Assembly: GCA_019247775.1 (NCBI GenBank)
Contig: JAFBAN010000019.1
Coordinates: 1 to 39,407, forward strand
DNA length: 39,407 bases
Direction of reading: 5' to 3'
From: Chitinophagaceae bacterium
GTDB lineage: Bacteria > Bacteroidota > Bacteroidia > Chitinophagales > Chitinophagaceae
A model generated the notes under the pieces. That model was given only the letters and a program-made list of their open reading frames with translations. It searched no databases and was not told the DNA's origin. Positions 27,205-35,130 of this stretch are shown piece by piece. Position numbers and translations under genes: made by a program. Each line of letters starts with the position of its first letter. The first letter of the stretch is position 1.

Positions 27205-27834
27205 ATGGAGATCAAATCCGCCCGTTATCTTATTTCATCTGCGCTGGTTACCCAATGCCCGAAGCCGTATAAGCCGGAGTATGCTTTTATCGGGAGGAGT
27301 AATGTGGGTAAATCCTCGCTGATCAATATGCTGACGGGGCAGCGGGCTTTGGCGAAGACTTCTGCCACGCCGGGGAAAACGCAGCTCATCAATCATTTTG
27401 AAGTAGAGAGTACCGCAGGTGCCAAAACCCCGAAAGAAAAATGGTTCCTGGTTGACCTGCCGGGATATGGATATGCCAAACGCTCGCAGAGCGACCGACG
27501 GCGCTGGGAACAGATGATCGAAGGTTATTTACGTAAGCGTGAAAATTTGGTGCAGGTATTTGTGCTGATCGACGCCCGGCATGAACCGCAGAAGAATGAT
27601 CTGGAATTCATCAGCCAGCTGGGAAAATGGGAAGTGCCTTTTTCGATCGTGTTCACTAAGGCCGATAAAGAAAAGCCGGCAGTGGTGGAAAGGAACGTGA
27701 AAGCTTTCGGGGCCAAGCTATTGGAGACCTGGCAGTTCCTGCCGAGGTTTTTTGTTACGAGCTCGGAGAAGAACACAGGCAGGGATGAATTATTGCAGTT
27801 TATTGCAGACAGCAATTCGAACGCTAAAAGTTAG
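27205..27834 (+). CDS. engB: Ribosome biogenesis GTP-binding protein YsxC/EngB
   Basis: A 209-residue TrmE/Era-type GTPase needed for large-subunit assembly. All G motifs are present: G1 GRSNVGKS (30-37), G2 ATPGKT (54-59), G3 DLPGYG (84-89), G4 TKAD (151-154) and G5 TSSEKN (185-190). The start is fixed by a -7 box 4 bases upstream. The element H4 separates it from the convergent DUF458 gene. Confidence 0.96.
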   Translation: MEIKSARYLISSALVTQCPKPYKPEYAFIGRSNVGKSSLINMLTGQRALAKTSATPGKTQLINHFEVESTAGAKTPKEKWFLVDLPGYGYAKRSQSDRRRWEQMIEGYLRKRENLVQVFVLIDARHEPQKNDLEFISQLGKWEVPFSIVFTKADKEKPAVVERNVKAFGAKLLETWQFLPRFFVTSSEKNTGRDELLQFIADSNSNAKS

Positions 27835-27848
27835 GCTGTAGATCTCTT

Positions 27849-27950
27849 CTTGCGCTCCCTGCGCTTCTTTGCGTTCTTTGCGATACGATTGAGTTGCGGA
27901 TTTTATAACGCAGAGAACGCAAAGGATCGCAGGGAAGGCAAAGGGTTGCG
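27849..27950. repeat. Stem element H4 (ctttgcg family)
   Basis: The left arm (27849-27882) uses tgcgctccctgcgcttctttgcg words and the right arm (27909-27949) uses their inverse (cgcaaaggatcgcagggaaggcaaag). It lies between convergent engB and the DUF458 gene, where it could act as a bidirectional 3' structure. Confidence 0.75.
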
Positions 27951-28032
27951 GGTTATTTAGACATCCAATAAAATATGGAGATTAGTGAAGAGCGCGACCT
28001 ACAGATCTCAAATCTGCCACCTCCCTTCCAAA

Positions 28033-28542
28033 TCAGTTCACCACTTTATCCGCGCAGCAGCTGCTCGCAAATGCTTCGGGTTTGGCTTTGAAGGCGAAGC
28101 CCATACCGAGGATATAGCCCATGGCTTCGCGTAAGGCGTCGTTGCTTTTGAAATGGGGATTGGTATTGATATCGGCATGCACTTCCATATCCACATGGTA
28201 CTGAATGAACAGGTTGCAGAGTTCATAAGCGATTTCCACGCTTTTCGCTACCTCTACGAGCATCCTTTCCTTGATATGGTACTTGTGCTTGGTCTTCTCG
28301 TTGTGGATATACATGAACCCTCCGTTATGTTCGCGCAGGAACACGATCACCGTCGCAAATTCGGTGTCATCGCCTTTTACCTGACTGTCGGTGCCGATAC
28401 AGACCTTGAGCCTGGTGCCATTGGCCGTTTCTTTTTTGATGGCTTCCTCCACCGCATCCTTGATGGGGAGATGGATGGTTTCACCATTGAATTTTCTCCA
28501 GCGCATAGATTGAGGTTTGTGTAATTTACTGAGGAAATACAT
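28033..28542 (-). CDS. DUF458 / YkuK-type RNase H-like protein
   Basis: A 169-residue protein of the DUF458 family, predicted to have a ribonuclease H-like fold. Visible pattern: LKVCIGTDSQVKGD (the first acidic strand with GTDSQ, near 46-59), TVIVFLRE, MLVEVAKSVEIA and VEVHADINTNPHFKSND, which supply candidate acidic metal ligands. An alternative start at MRWRKF (28506) exists and would trim 12 residues. The biological role is unknown; it stands alone between repeats. Confidence 0.85.
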   Translation of the reverse strand: MYFLSKLHKPQSMRWRKFNGETIHLPIKDAVEEAIKKETANGTRLKVCIGTDSQVKGDDTEFATVIVFLREHNGGFMYIHNEKTKHKYHIKERMLVEVAKSVEIAYELCNLFIQYHVDMEVHADINTNPHFKSNDALREAMGYILGMGFAFKAKPEAFASSCCADKVVN

Positions 28543-28598
28543 TTAAAAACTCATCGATTTGTGAATTTATTATTAACAGCAGTGGAAAAAGGCAGCGG

Positions 28599-28661
28599 TT
28601 AGCCGTTAGCTTTTAGCAGTCAACAGCGATCGCTAATAGTTAATGGCTAATAGCTAAAAGC
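28599..28661. repeat. Heptad element E, running into a promoter
   Basis: Nine heptads: ttagccg, ttagctt and ttagcag on the left, two linking words around a cgatcg centre, then taatagt, taatggc, taatagc and taaaagc as the inverted side. The last heptad ends at the base before the -7 box TATCTTTG (28662), which itself continues the register. The gap lies between divergent genes. Confidence 0.88.
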
Positions 28662-28669
28662 TATCTTTG
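28662..28669 (+). promoter_or_regulatory. -7 box of the glycosyltransferase gene, 4 bases before ATG
   Basis: TATCTTTG is an exact match followed by ccct and the ATG at 28674. The whole upstream promoter region is heptad element E. Confidence 0.65.
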
Positions 28670-28673
28670 CCCT

Positions 28674-29552
28674 ATGAAAGTGACAGGCTTCAGCTTCATT
28701 AAAAATGCTGTTAAATTCGATTATCCTGTAGCGGAAGCGATCCGGTCCATCCTTCCATTATGCGATGAAGTGGTGGTAGCCGTGGGCGATTCGGAGGATG
28801 AAACGCGGGAGCTGATTGCAGCGATCGATCCCGCAAAGATCCGGATCATCGACACCGTATGGGATCCTTCATTGCGCGAAGGCGGCGCAGTGCTTGCGAA
28901 CGAGACCAACAAAGCCCTGCGCGCGATCGGCAACGAAAGTGATTGGTGTTTCTATATTCAGGGCGATGAAGTACTGCACGAACAATACCTTGAGCCAGTG
29001 CGTAAAGCCATGCTGCAATGGAAAGACCATCCTGAAGTAGATGGGCTGCTGTTCAGATACAAACATTTTTACGGCTCCTTTGATTATACAGCCAGTTCAT
29101 CCGAATGGTACCGCAATGAAGTGCGGGTAGTGCGGGCCGATCCGGGCATTTATTCTTACCGCGACGCGCAGGGTTTCCGCAAAGACAATGACCAGAAACT
29201 GCGGGTGAAAGACTCGCATGCTACGATTTACCACTATGGCTGGGTAAGACCGCCTAAGATCATGATGGATAAGAAAAGGAATTTCGGCAATTACTGGGGC
29301 GGGGATAGGGTTGATGAACAATTTCTCAAAACCTATTCCGGTGACTTCGATTATTCGCAGGTGGATGCGCTTGAAAAATTTACCGGCTCGCATCCGGCCG
29401 TAATGAAAGAAAGGATCGCAAGGATGAACTGGCAGTTCGATTATGACCTGTCGTACAACAATCTCAGCCTGAAAGATCATTTCAAGAATTTCATGGAGAA
29501 ATGGACGGGGATCCGGCCATTTGACTATAAGAATTATATCTTGTTGCGCTAA
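28674..29552 (+). CDS. Glycosyltransferase, GT2-like
   Basis: A 292-residue cytoplasmic protein with a GT-A-type N-terminus. FSFIKNAVKFDYPVAEAI and VVVAVGDSEDETRELI (33-48) form the nucleotide-binding part. IQGDEVL (95-101) stands in the place of the metal-binding DxD region. The C-terminal half has HYGWVRPPKIMMDKKRNF, typical of Bacteroidota GT2-like proteins. The sugar and acceptor are unknown. A methyltransferase gene follows after 9 bp, and the two start a surface-glycan cluster. Confidence 0.85.
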   Translation: MKVTGFSFIKNAVKFDYPVAEAIRSILPLCDEVVVAVGDSEDETRELIAAIDPAKIRIIDTVWDPSLREGGAVLANETNKALRAIGNESDWCFYIQGDEVLHEQYLEPVRKAMLQWKDHPEVDGLLFRYKHFYGSFDYTASSSEWYRNEVRVVRADPGIYSYRDAQGFRKDNDQKLRVKDSHATIYHYGWVRPPKIMMDKKRNFGNYWGGDRVDEQFLKTYSGDFDYSQVDALEKFTGSHPAVMKERIARMNWQFDYDLSYNNLSLKDHFKNFMEKWTGIRPFDYKNYILLR

Positions 29553-29561
29553 ACCCCTTGT

Positions 29562-30530
29562 ATGAGCACAGCATGCATGCTATGCGGCAATACGGATGGA
29601 AACCACACGTATACCGTGAAAGAACTTCAACTAGGGCTCCCCGAGTACTTTCACTACCAGCTTTGCGGCTTATGCGGTAGTATGCAGTTACTGGATGTTC
29701 CGGCTGATCTCAGCAAATATTATCCCAATGAAGATTACTACTCTTTCAAGTTAGACCTGCACGTTCGGAAAAAAGCGGACCCTTTGCGAAAGATCAAGAC
29801 CGATTACCTGTTATTCGGCAGGAACAGGATACTTGGCAGTCTTTTGTCGATCGGCTACCGGCTGCCGGAGCAATTGCAGTGGATGAAAGACACGCATGCG
29901 CAGTACGACAGCGCCATTCTCGATATCGGTACCGGTAACGGCAGTCTGCTGTCCAGGTTGTTCCAATACGGGTTCACCAATCTCAGCGGCATCGATCCCT
30001 TCATCAATGAAGACCGCGACTACGGCCCGATCCGCATCTGGAAAAAAGATATTTACGAGGTAACGGAGCAATACGATGTGGTGATGATGCACCATTCGCT
30101 CGAACACATGTTCGAACCGCAGCGGGTATTGCAGCAGGCGATGAAAATAACCAGGCCCGGCGGCCATGTGATGATCCGCATTCCCATCATGGGCAACTAT
30201 GGCTGGAAAAAATACGGGGTGTACTGGTGCGGCATCGACGCACCCCGGCATATTTTCATCCCTTTCGAAAAACAGATGAGGAAAATGGCGGAGGATGCAG
30301 GCTTTGAGATAGAAAAATTCTACTACGACAGCAGCGACTACCTGATCTGGAGCAGCGAACAATACAAACAGGGTATGCCCCTGCACGATCCCAAAAGCCA
30401 TATGTTCCATCCGGAGAACAGCATGTTCAGCAAGGAAGATATCAAACGCTTCCGGGCTATCATGAAGGAACAGAATCAAAACGCCAATGGCGATACTGCA
30501 GTTATATCGCTCCGAAAAGTACCTATGTGA
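29562..30530 (+). CDS. SAM-dependent methyltransferase with N-terminal zinc ribbon
   Basis: A 322-residue protein. Four Cys (C5, C8, C35, C38) form a probable zinc ribbon. The class I methyltransferase core starts at ILDIGTGNGSLL (119-130), with the GID acidic loop next, a DVVMMHHSLEHM motif and a GGHVMIRIP strand. This arrangement is frequent among C-methyltransferases and O-methyltransferases in sugar and surface-polysaccharide loci. It is the second gene of a likely two-gene operon with the upstream glycosyltransferase. Confidence 0.88.
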   Translation: MSTACMLCGNTDGNHTYTVKELQLGLPEYFHYQLCGLCGSMQLLDVPADLSKYYPNEDYYSFKLDLHVRKKADPLRKIKTDYLLFGRNRILGSLLSIGYRLPEQLQWMKDTHAQYDSAILDIGTGNGSLLSRLFQYGFTNLSGIDPFINEDRDYGPIRIWKKDIYEVTEQYDVVMMHHSLEHMFEPQRVLQQAMKITRPGGHVMIRIPIMGNYGWKKYGVYWCGIDAPRHIFIPFEKQMRKMAEDAGFEIEKFYYDSSDYLIWSSEQYKQGMPLHDPKSHMFHPENSMFSKEDIKRFRAIMKEQNQNANGDTAVISLRKVPM

Positions 30531-30643
30531 TTCTATCTTCCTATGTTCCTATGTGTTAAATCTTGCATTCCGGAGCATAGCGAAGTCCGAGTTTTAAAAG
30601 ATTAAACACATAGGAACAATAGGGCCAATAGATAACATAGGAT
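30531..30643. repeat. Inverted repeat G (cctatgt words)
   Basis: The left arm (30531-30564, ...cctatgttcctatgtgttaa...) pairs with the right arm (30599-30643, ...aacacataggaacaatag...) around a GC-richer loop. The unit spacing is 7-8 bp and less regular than in the heptad elements. It lies between convergent genes, so a shared 3'-end structure is possible. Confidence 0.75.
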
Positions 30644-31552
30644 TTAGCGGTGCTCGCCGCGGGATTGTTTTCGTATCTCAATTAAACGACTGGGCAAGCT
30701 TTTTCTGGTGAAACTAAACATCGACTCTTGATGCTTCAGAAGGAAGAAGAACAGAGCCCAGACAAAGCTGCCCCGGGATTTTTCGGCGTATAGTCGCAGC
30801 AGCTCATTAAAAAAAGGCTGGTCATCGCCGGCATTATCGCGAAGCAGTTCTATCCAGCGCAGCTTTTCCTCAAAATCCCGGTATCGTTTTTCATGCGGAC
30901 GAGTAGCAGCTTTTTGGGCAAGGGTGGTAGTCACCGTTTTATCATGCTGGCGGTAAAGTGTGAGCGGCGTATCGAGATAAATAATGCCGGTGAGTGCCGC
31001 GGCTTTCACGGCAACCCAGATATCGTGCGGTATGCCAGCTGGGATAGGCAATGCATGCGGCAGCAGTTCTCGTTTTACCAGCACCGCATGGCCCCATACC
31101 GTATTGCTGAACACAAATCCCCGGGTCTCCTTTCCTGAATACATATGGCGCAGATCGGATAATTTCCGCTGCAGGCTCAGTCCATTCTCATCTATCAAAA
31201 TACTGTCGCAGTAAACCAGGACATGATCGCCGATAGCTGCAGATAATTTTTCCAGTTTTTCGGGCAGCCAGATATCGTCCTGGTCGCAGAATGCGAGGTA
31301 ATCGCCGGTGGCCTGGCGCGTGGCAAACTCGAAATTATCAACGGCTCCAAGATTACGGTCCTGGTAAAAAATCCGGAACCGCGGGTCGGATGCGTAAGAA
31401 TTTAAAATTTCAATTGTACCATCGCTTGAATGATCGTCTGAAATAATGATCTCAATATTGCTCCAGGTCTGCTGCAGCAATGAATCCAGCTGCGCCTGCA
31501 AAAAGCGTTCACCGTTATACGTGCAGAGTACGATGGAGATCAGCGGTTCTAT
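30644..31552 (-). CDS. Family 2 glycosyltransferase with a non-canonical start
   Basis: A GT2 enzyme. DDHSSDGT (39-46 from the start given here) and DQDDIW (90-95) are the nucleotide- and metal-binding motifs. The first in-frame ATG/GTG/TTG codon is the TTG at 31501, but the GT2 N-terminus (ISIVLCTYNGERF) is encoded upstream in the same frame. I therefore extend to an ATA at 31552 that overlaps the stop of the upstream glycosyltransferase gene; a CTG at 31543 is the alternative. Coupled translation with the upstream gene is likely. About 302 residues. Confidence 0.8.
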   Translation of the reverse strand: MEPLISIVLCTYNGERFLQAQLDSLLQQTWSNIEIIISDDHSSDGTIEILNSYASDPRFRIFYQDRNLGAVDNFEFATRQATGDYLAFCDQDDIWLPEKLEKLSAAIGDHVLVYCDSILIDENGLSLQRKLSDLRHMYSGKETRGFVFSNTVWGHAVLVKRELLPHALPIPAGIPHDIWVAVKAAALTGIIYLDTPLTLYRQHDKTVTTTLAQKAATRPHEKRYRDFEEKLRWIELLRDNAGDDQPFFNELLRLYAEKSRGSFVWALFFFLLKHQESMFSFTRKSLPSRLIEIRKQSRGEHR

Positions 31553-32601
31553 AAAAGTTGTTTGTAGACTTCTATGTATTCGGAGGCGGTATTATTCCAG
31601 TTAAAAGCGGCAGCCTGCGCTTTTATTTTTTCAATTGGGCGGCGGTTTTCGTAGTCGGCCATCCCCTCTGCAAATACCTGCTGCATGGCTTCCGGCTCAA
31701 AACTGCGGAAATAATAAGCGGCATCCCCGCCCACCTCCGGCAGACTGGTGCGGTCTGAGATGAATACGGGTTTGCCATGATACATCGCTTCTATCACAGG
31801 CAATCCGAATCCTTCTGCATAAGAAGGGAACAGGAAAGCTTCACAGTTCTTGTAGTACCAGTATTTCTCTTCTTCTGTTGCAGGACCGATCAGTTTTACC
31901 CGGTCGGCAACCCCGAAGCGTTTTGCTTCCCTCTCCACCTGCTCGCCGTATTCGTAATTGTTGAGTCCGGCAATTACCAGTTCATAATCATTGCCGAGCA
32001 AAAGCGGCGGCAGCACGTGAAAATTCTTGCGCGGCTGCACCAGGCCGATGGTGAAAAGGAATGGTTTGGCGGGACGATATTTCGGCGAATCGAAGCCGGG
32101 AAAACTGGCAACTGTCGTCCCCAACTGGATGGCACGCGTAGGCTTATCTCCGAGATCGAGGTGTTTGCGCGCCTCATCGATCGCAAACTGGGAAATGCCC
32201 GTGATATAATCCGCCCGGTCGATCTTTTCCTGCGTTTCTTTCAGCAAACGTTTATTGCGGCGGATATTCTTCGCATCCTCGATGAGATAACTGAAGTCAT
32301 ACAGGGTATACACCACTTTGGTGCGGCTATTGAAAGGATGATACCAGGAAAGCTGGGTAGTAATATGCCAAACATCATATTTACCCGTGCCGGGCATATA
32401 GAATTTATCGAAAGACCGGTGCAGCACATACTGCTTGTCGGCGCCGAAAATATTGAAGTCCTTGCGGGGCAGATAATAATACAGCTCCATTTCACTGAGC
32501 GGGATGGCCGCCAGAGCTCTGCCCAGGTTAATGCAAACGCTGTACAGCCCATTGAAAGGGTTGTATTTGAGCCGGTGCAGATCTACCAGGACTTTCTTCA
32601 T
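31549..32601 (-). CDS. Family 4 (GT-B) glycosyltransferase
   Basis: A 350-residue GT-B enzyme. The C-terminal domain has the linker GLVQPRKN (186-193), a phosphate-contact stretch RVKLIGPATEEEKY, and the nucleotide-binding EGFGLPVIEAM beginning at E263, a pattern typical of GT4 glycosyltransferases. The N-terminal half has VVYTLYDFSYL and DYITGISQFA. It overlaps the following GT2 gene. A TATTTTTA box lies 16 bases upstream (32625-32618). Function in surface polysaccharide or LPS assembly is inferred from the family and neighbours. Confidence 0.9.
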   Translation of the reverse strand: MKKVLVDLHRLKYNPFNGLYSVCINLGRALAAIPLSEMELYYYLPRKDFNIFGADKQYVLHRSFDKFYMPGTGKYDVWHITTQLSWYHPFNSRTKVVYTLYDFSYLIEDAKNIRRNKRLLKETQEKIDRADYITGISQFAIDEARKHLDLGDKPTRAIQLGTTVASFPGFDSPKYRPAKPFLFTIGLVQPRKNFHVLPPLLLGNDYELVIAGLNNYEYGEQVEREAKRFGVADRVKLIGPATEEEKYWYYKNCEAFLFPSYAEGFGLPVIEAMYHGKPVFISDRTSLPEVGGDAAYYFRSFEPEAMQQVFAEGMADYENRRPIEKIKAQAAAFNWNNTASEYIEVYKQLL

Positions 32602-32776
32602 AGCTGACAGGTAGCGGTAAAAATACGCTGGGCTTCCATAAATGCCAATTATCAGCCCCCCGCTGCGGAAACTTTGTCAGATTTTGAAAATTTGTACGGA
32701 AATTGACAGTTATTAGTCCCGGCCGCAAAATAAACCCCGCTTTCCGGCGTCTGTTCATTAATACAATCAACCAGGC
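32602..32776. other. Divergent promoter region of the GT4 and ABC exporter genes
   Basis: 175 bp between divergent genes. It holds TATTTTTA (32625-32618, minus strand), a near-consensus -7 box for the glycosyltransferase operon. I see no clear box for the exporter and no repeat element here, unlike most gaps in this window. Confidence 0.4.
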
Positions 32777-34558
32777 ATGAAACTGCTGCTGCAATATTTA
32801 AAACCTTACCGTTCGCTGATCCTGCTGGCCCTGCTGCTGGCCGCGATCAACCAGACCTTTTCCCTGTTCGATCCGATGATCTTCGGAAAGATCCTGGATA
32901 ATTATGCCACACATCCCTATTTCGAGGACGCTGCCCAAAGGATCCCCCGTTCGTCAGATGCTTTTGTAATGGGGGTGATCAAACTGCTGCTGCTGCTTGT
33001 GGGCACCGCAATGGTAAGCCGGATCGCCAAAGCTTTCCAGGATTATACGGTGAATGTGATCGTTCAGAAATTCGGCGCGAAGATCTTTACCGACGGGTTG
33101 CAGCATTCCATGCGCCTGCCCTACCAGGAGTTCGAAGACCAGCGCAGCGGTGAAACCCTGTCCATTCTTACCAAAGTAAGATCCGACACCGAGCGGTTCA
33201 TCGGTTATTTTATCAATGTGCTGTTTGCGATATTGGTTAGTATCGTGTTTGTCAGCATTTACGCAACCCGGAAACACTGGAGCATCGTTCCCACTTATAT
33301 GGGCGGTGCGCTGCTGATCGGTTTTGTGACGAATATCCTCAGCAAGAAGATCAAGATCATCCAGAAAAATATCGTGAAAGAAACCACTTCTTTGGCCGGA
33401 TCTACCACGGAAAGCCTGCGCAATATTGAGCTGGTAAAAAGCCTGGGACTGACCGAGCAGGAAGTAAAACGATTGAACGCAAATACTTACAAGATCCTGG
33501 ACCTGGAACTGCGGAAAGTAAAAAGCATCCGTTCGCTGAGTTTTATCCAGGGTACCATGATCAATTTCCTGCGGCAGGTGATCACTTTCACCCTGCTCTG
33601 GCTGATCTTCCGGCATGTGCTCACCATCGGCGAGCTGATCGCGCTGCAGTTCTACAGTTTCTTCATCTTCGGCCCTTTGCAGGAGATCGGCAGTATCATT
33701 ATGAGCTACCGCGAGGCAGAAGCTTCCTTAAATAATTTCCATAACCTGATGGAGAAAAAAGTGGAGCCCTCACCCAGCCATCCGAAATCTGTGGGCAGCA
33801 TCGCCGAACTCGAGTTCCGCAATGTGGGTTTCAAACATACCACCGCCCAGTTCAAAGCGCTCGACGGGATCAGTTTCGATGTGAAAAAAGGCGAAACCGT
33901 TGCATTCGTCGGACCCAGCGGCGCCGGCAAAAGCACACTGGTGAAACTGCTGGTGGGATTGTACCGCCCGCAACAGGGCAGTATCTTATACAATGGCATC
34001 CAGGGTGGCGATATCAGTTTCGATGAACTGCGTAACCAGATCGGTTTTGTAACGCAGGATACGCAACTGTTCGCCGGCACCATCCGCGAAAACCTGACTT
34101 TTGTTTATCCTGCAGCAACAGACGATGACCTGCTGGAAGCGATGCACAAAGCCAGCTGCACCAGCCTGCTCAACCGGGCCGAGAAAGGTCTGGATACCAT
34201 GATCGGGGAAGGCGGCCTGAAACTCAGCGGCGGCGAAAAACAAAGATTATCGATCGCCCGGGCGCTGCTGCGCCATCCGCAATTACTGATCTTCGACGAA
34301 GCCACTTCCTCGCTCGACAGTATCACCGAAGAAGCCATCACCAATACGATCCGGGAGATCTCACGCGAGAAAGAGCAGATCACTGTTATGATCGCTCACC
34401 GCCTCAGCACCATCATGCATGCCGACCGCATTTATGTACTGGAAAAAGGCCAGGTGGTAGAAACCGGCAGTCATTACCAGTTGCTGGATGAAAAAGGTCT
34501 CTACTACGCCATGTGGAGGCAGCAGATCGGGGAGCGCAAATTAATGGCTGCGAGCTAG
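32777..34558 (+). CDS. ABC exporter, MsbA type (fused permease and ATPase)
   Basis: A 593-residue half-transporter. The N-terminal six-helix permease domain (about 12-310) precedes the ATPase domain. Walker A GPSGAGKS is at 379-386, the Q-loop near 427 (VTQDTQ), the signature LSGGEKQ at 483-489, Walker B LLIFDEATSS at 503-512 and the H-loop His at 541. Family members export lipids, lipid A or peptides. Placement beside glycosyltransferases suggests a lipid-linked glycan or LPS substrate; that is inference. It works as a homodimer. Confidence 0.93.
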   Translation: MKLLLQYLKPYRSLILLALLLAAINQTFSLFDPMIFGKILDNYATHPYFEDAAQRIPRSSDAFVMGVIKLLLLLVGTAMVSRIAKAFQDYTVNVIVQKFGAKIFTDGLQHSMRLPYQEFEDQRSGETLSILTKVRSDTERFIGYFINVLFAILVSIVFVSIYATRKHWSIVPTYMGGALLIGFVTNILSKKIKIIQKNIVKETTSLAGSTTESLRNIELVKSLGLTEQEVKRLNANTYKILDLELRKVKSIRSLSFIQGTMINFLRQVITFTLLWLIFRHVLTIGELIALQFYSFFIFGPLQEIGSIIMSYREAEASLNNFHNLMEKKVEPSPSHPKSVGSIAELEFRNVGFKHTTAQFKALDGISFDVKKGETVAFVGPSGAGKSTLVKLLVGLYRPQQGSILYNGIQGGDISFDELRNQIGFVTQDTQLFAGTIRENLTFVYPAATDDDLLEAMHKASCTSLLNRAEKGLDTMIGEGGLKLSGGEKQRLSIARALLRHPQLLIFDEATSSLDSITEEAITNTIREISREKEQITVMIAHRLSTIMHADRIYVLEKGQVVETGSHYQLLDEKGLYYAMWRQQIGERKLMAAS

Positions 34559-34571
34559 AGCAGTACTTAGG

Positions 34572-34641
34572 TTGGGAAATTTTGGATTGGCAAATTTCGG
34601 AATTCAATTCCAAAATTTCCCAATCCAAAATCCAAAATTAC
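34572..34641. repeat. Heptad element F
   Basis: Ten heptads (ttgggaa, attttgg, attggca, aatttcg, gaattca on the left; attccaa, aatttcc, caatcca, aaatcca, aaattac on the right) form an AT-rich inverted repeat centred on gaattcaattc. It sits between convergent genes and touches the DUF2721 stop codon, so it may also work as a 3'-end hairpin. Confidence 0.85.
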
Positions 34642-34642
34642 C

Positions 34643-35089
34643 TTACCCTTCTTTGTCAAATTTCCTCTTAAAATATTGAAGCACCGAGGGATCTTCCAAC
34701 CCTTCCATATCGCTGAGTTCCAGCTCCAGGGCTTTGGTGCTGCGCTGTATTTCCAGCAACGATAGTCCAAGCGACAGCGCAAACGTCAGCAGGCTCAGGG
34801 CAAAAACTATCGATGCCGCATTTTTTGCTTCGATGTAGATCAGGTACATGCAAACGATACAACCCAAAAAGGTGAGCACGCCCAGGGCCTGCATATTCTT
34901 GATCAGTTTCAACCGATAACGCAGGTTCTTGATCTGGCCATGGATGATCAGTTTCTGCTCGTGATTCTGGTATTTGTCGTGCAGACTGCGCACCCGGTTC
35001 GACAAAGCCAGGAAGCGGTTGGTATAAGCCAGCATCACGAGGCTGATGGCCGGGAAAAGCAGGGCCGGTGTATTGATGGAGATCTCCAT
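34643..35089 (-). CDS. DUF2721 family membrane protein
   Basis: A 148-residue inner-membrane protein with the DUF2721 hallmark ISINTPALLFPAISLVMLAYTNRFLALSNRVR at its start (helix one), a charged cytoplasmic segment and two further helices (about 85-105 and 110-130). The frame is open to 35128, but a TATATTTC box lies 4 bases before the ATG at 35089 and family members begin at this Met, so I use the shorter start. Function unknown. Confidence 0.85.
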   Translation of the reverse strand: MEISINTPALLFPAISLVMLAYTNRFLALSNRVRSLHDKYQNHEQKLIIHGQIKNLRYRLKLIKNMQALGVLTFLGCIVCMYLIYIEAKNAASIVFALSLLTFALSLGLSLLEIQRSTKALELELSDMEGLEDPSVLQYFKRKFDKEG

Positions 35090-35093
35090 ACCC

Positions 35094-35101
35094 GAAATAT
35101 A
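35094..35101 (-). promoter_or_regulatory. -7-like box of the DUF2721 gene
   Basis: TATATTTC (one mismatch to TAnnTTTG) is followed by gggt and the ATG at 35089. TTGA lies 16 bp further upstream (35121-35118). It decides the start of the gene. Confidence 0.55.
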
Positions 35102-35130
35102 CAAAATGGACAGGAAATCAATTGGCATCC

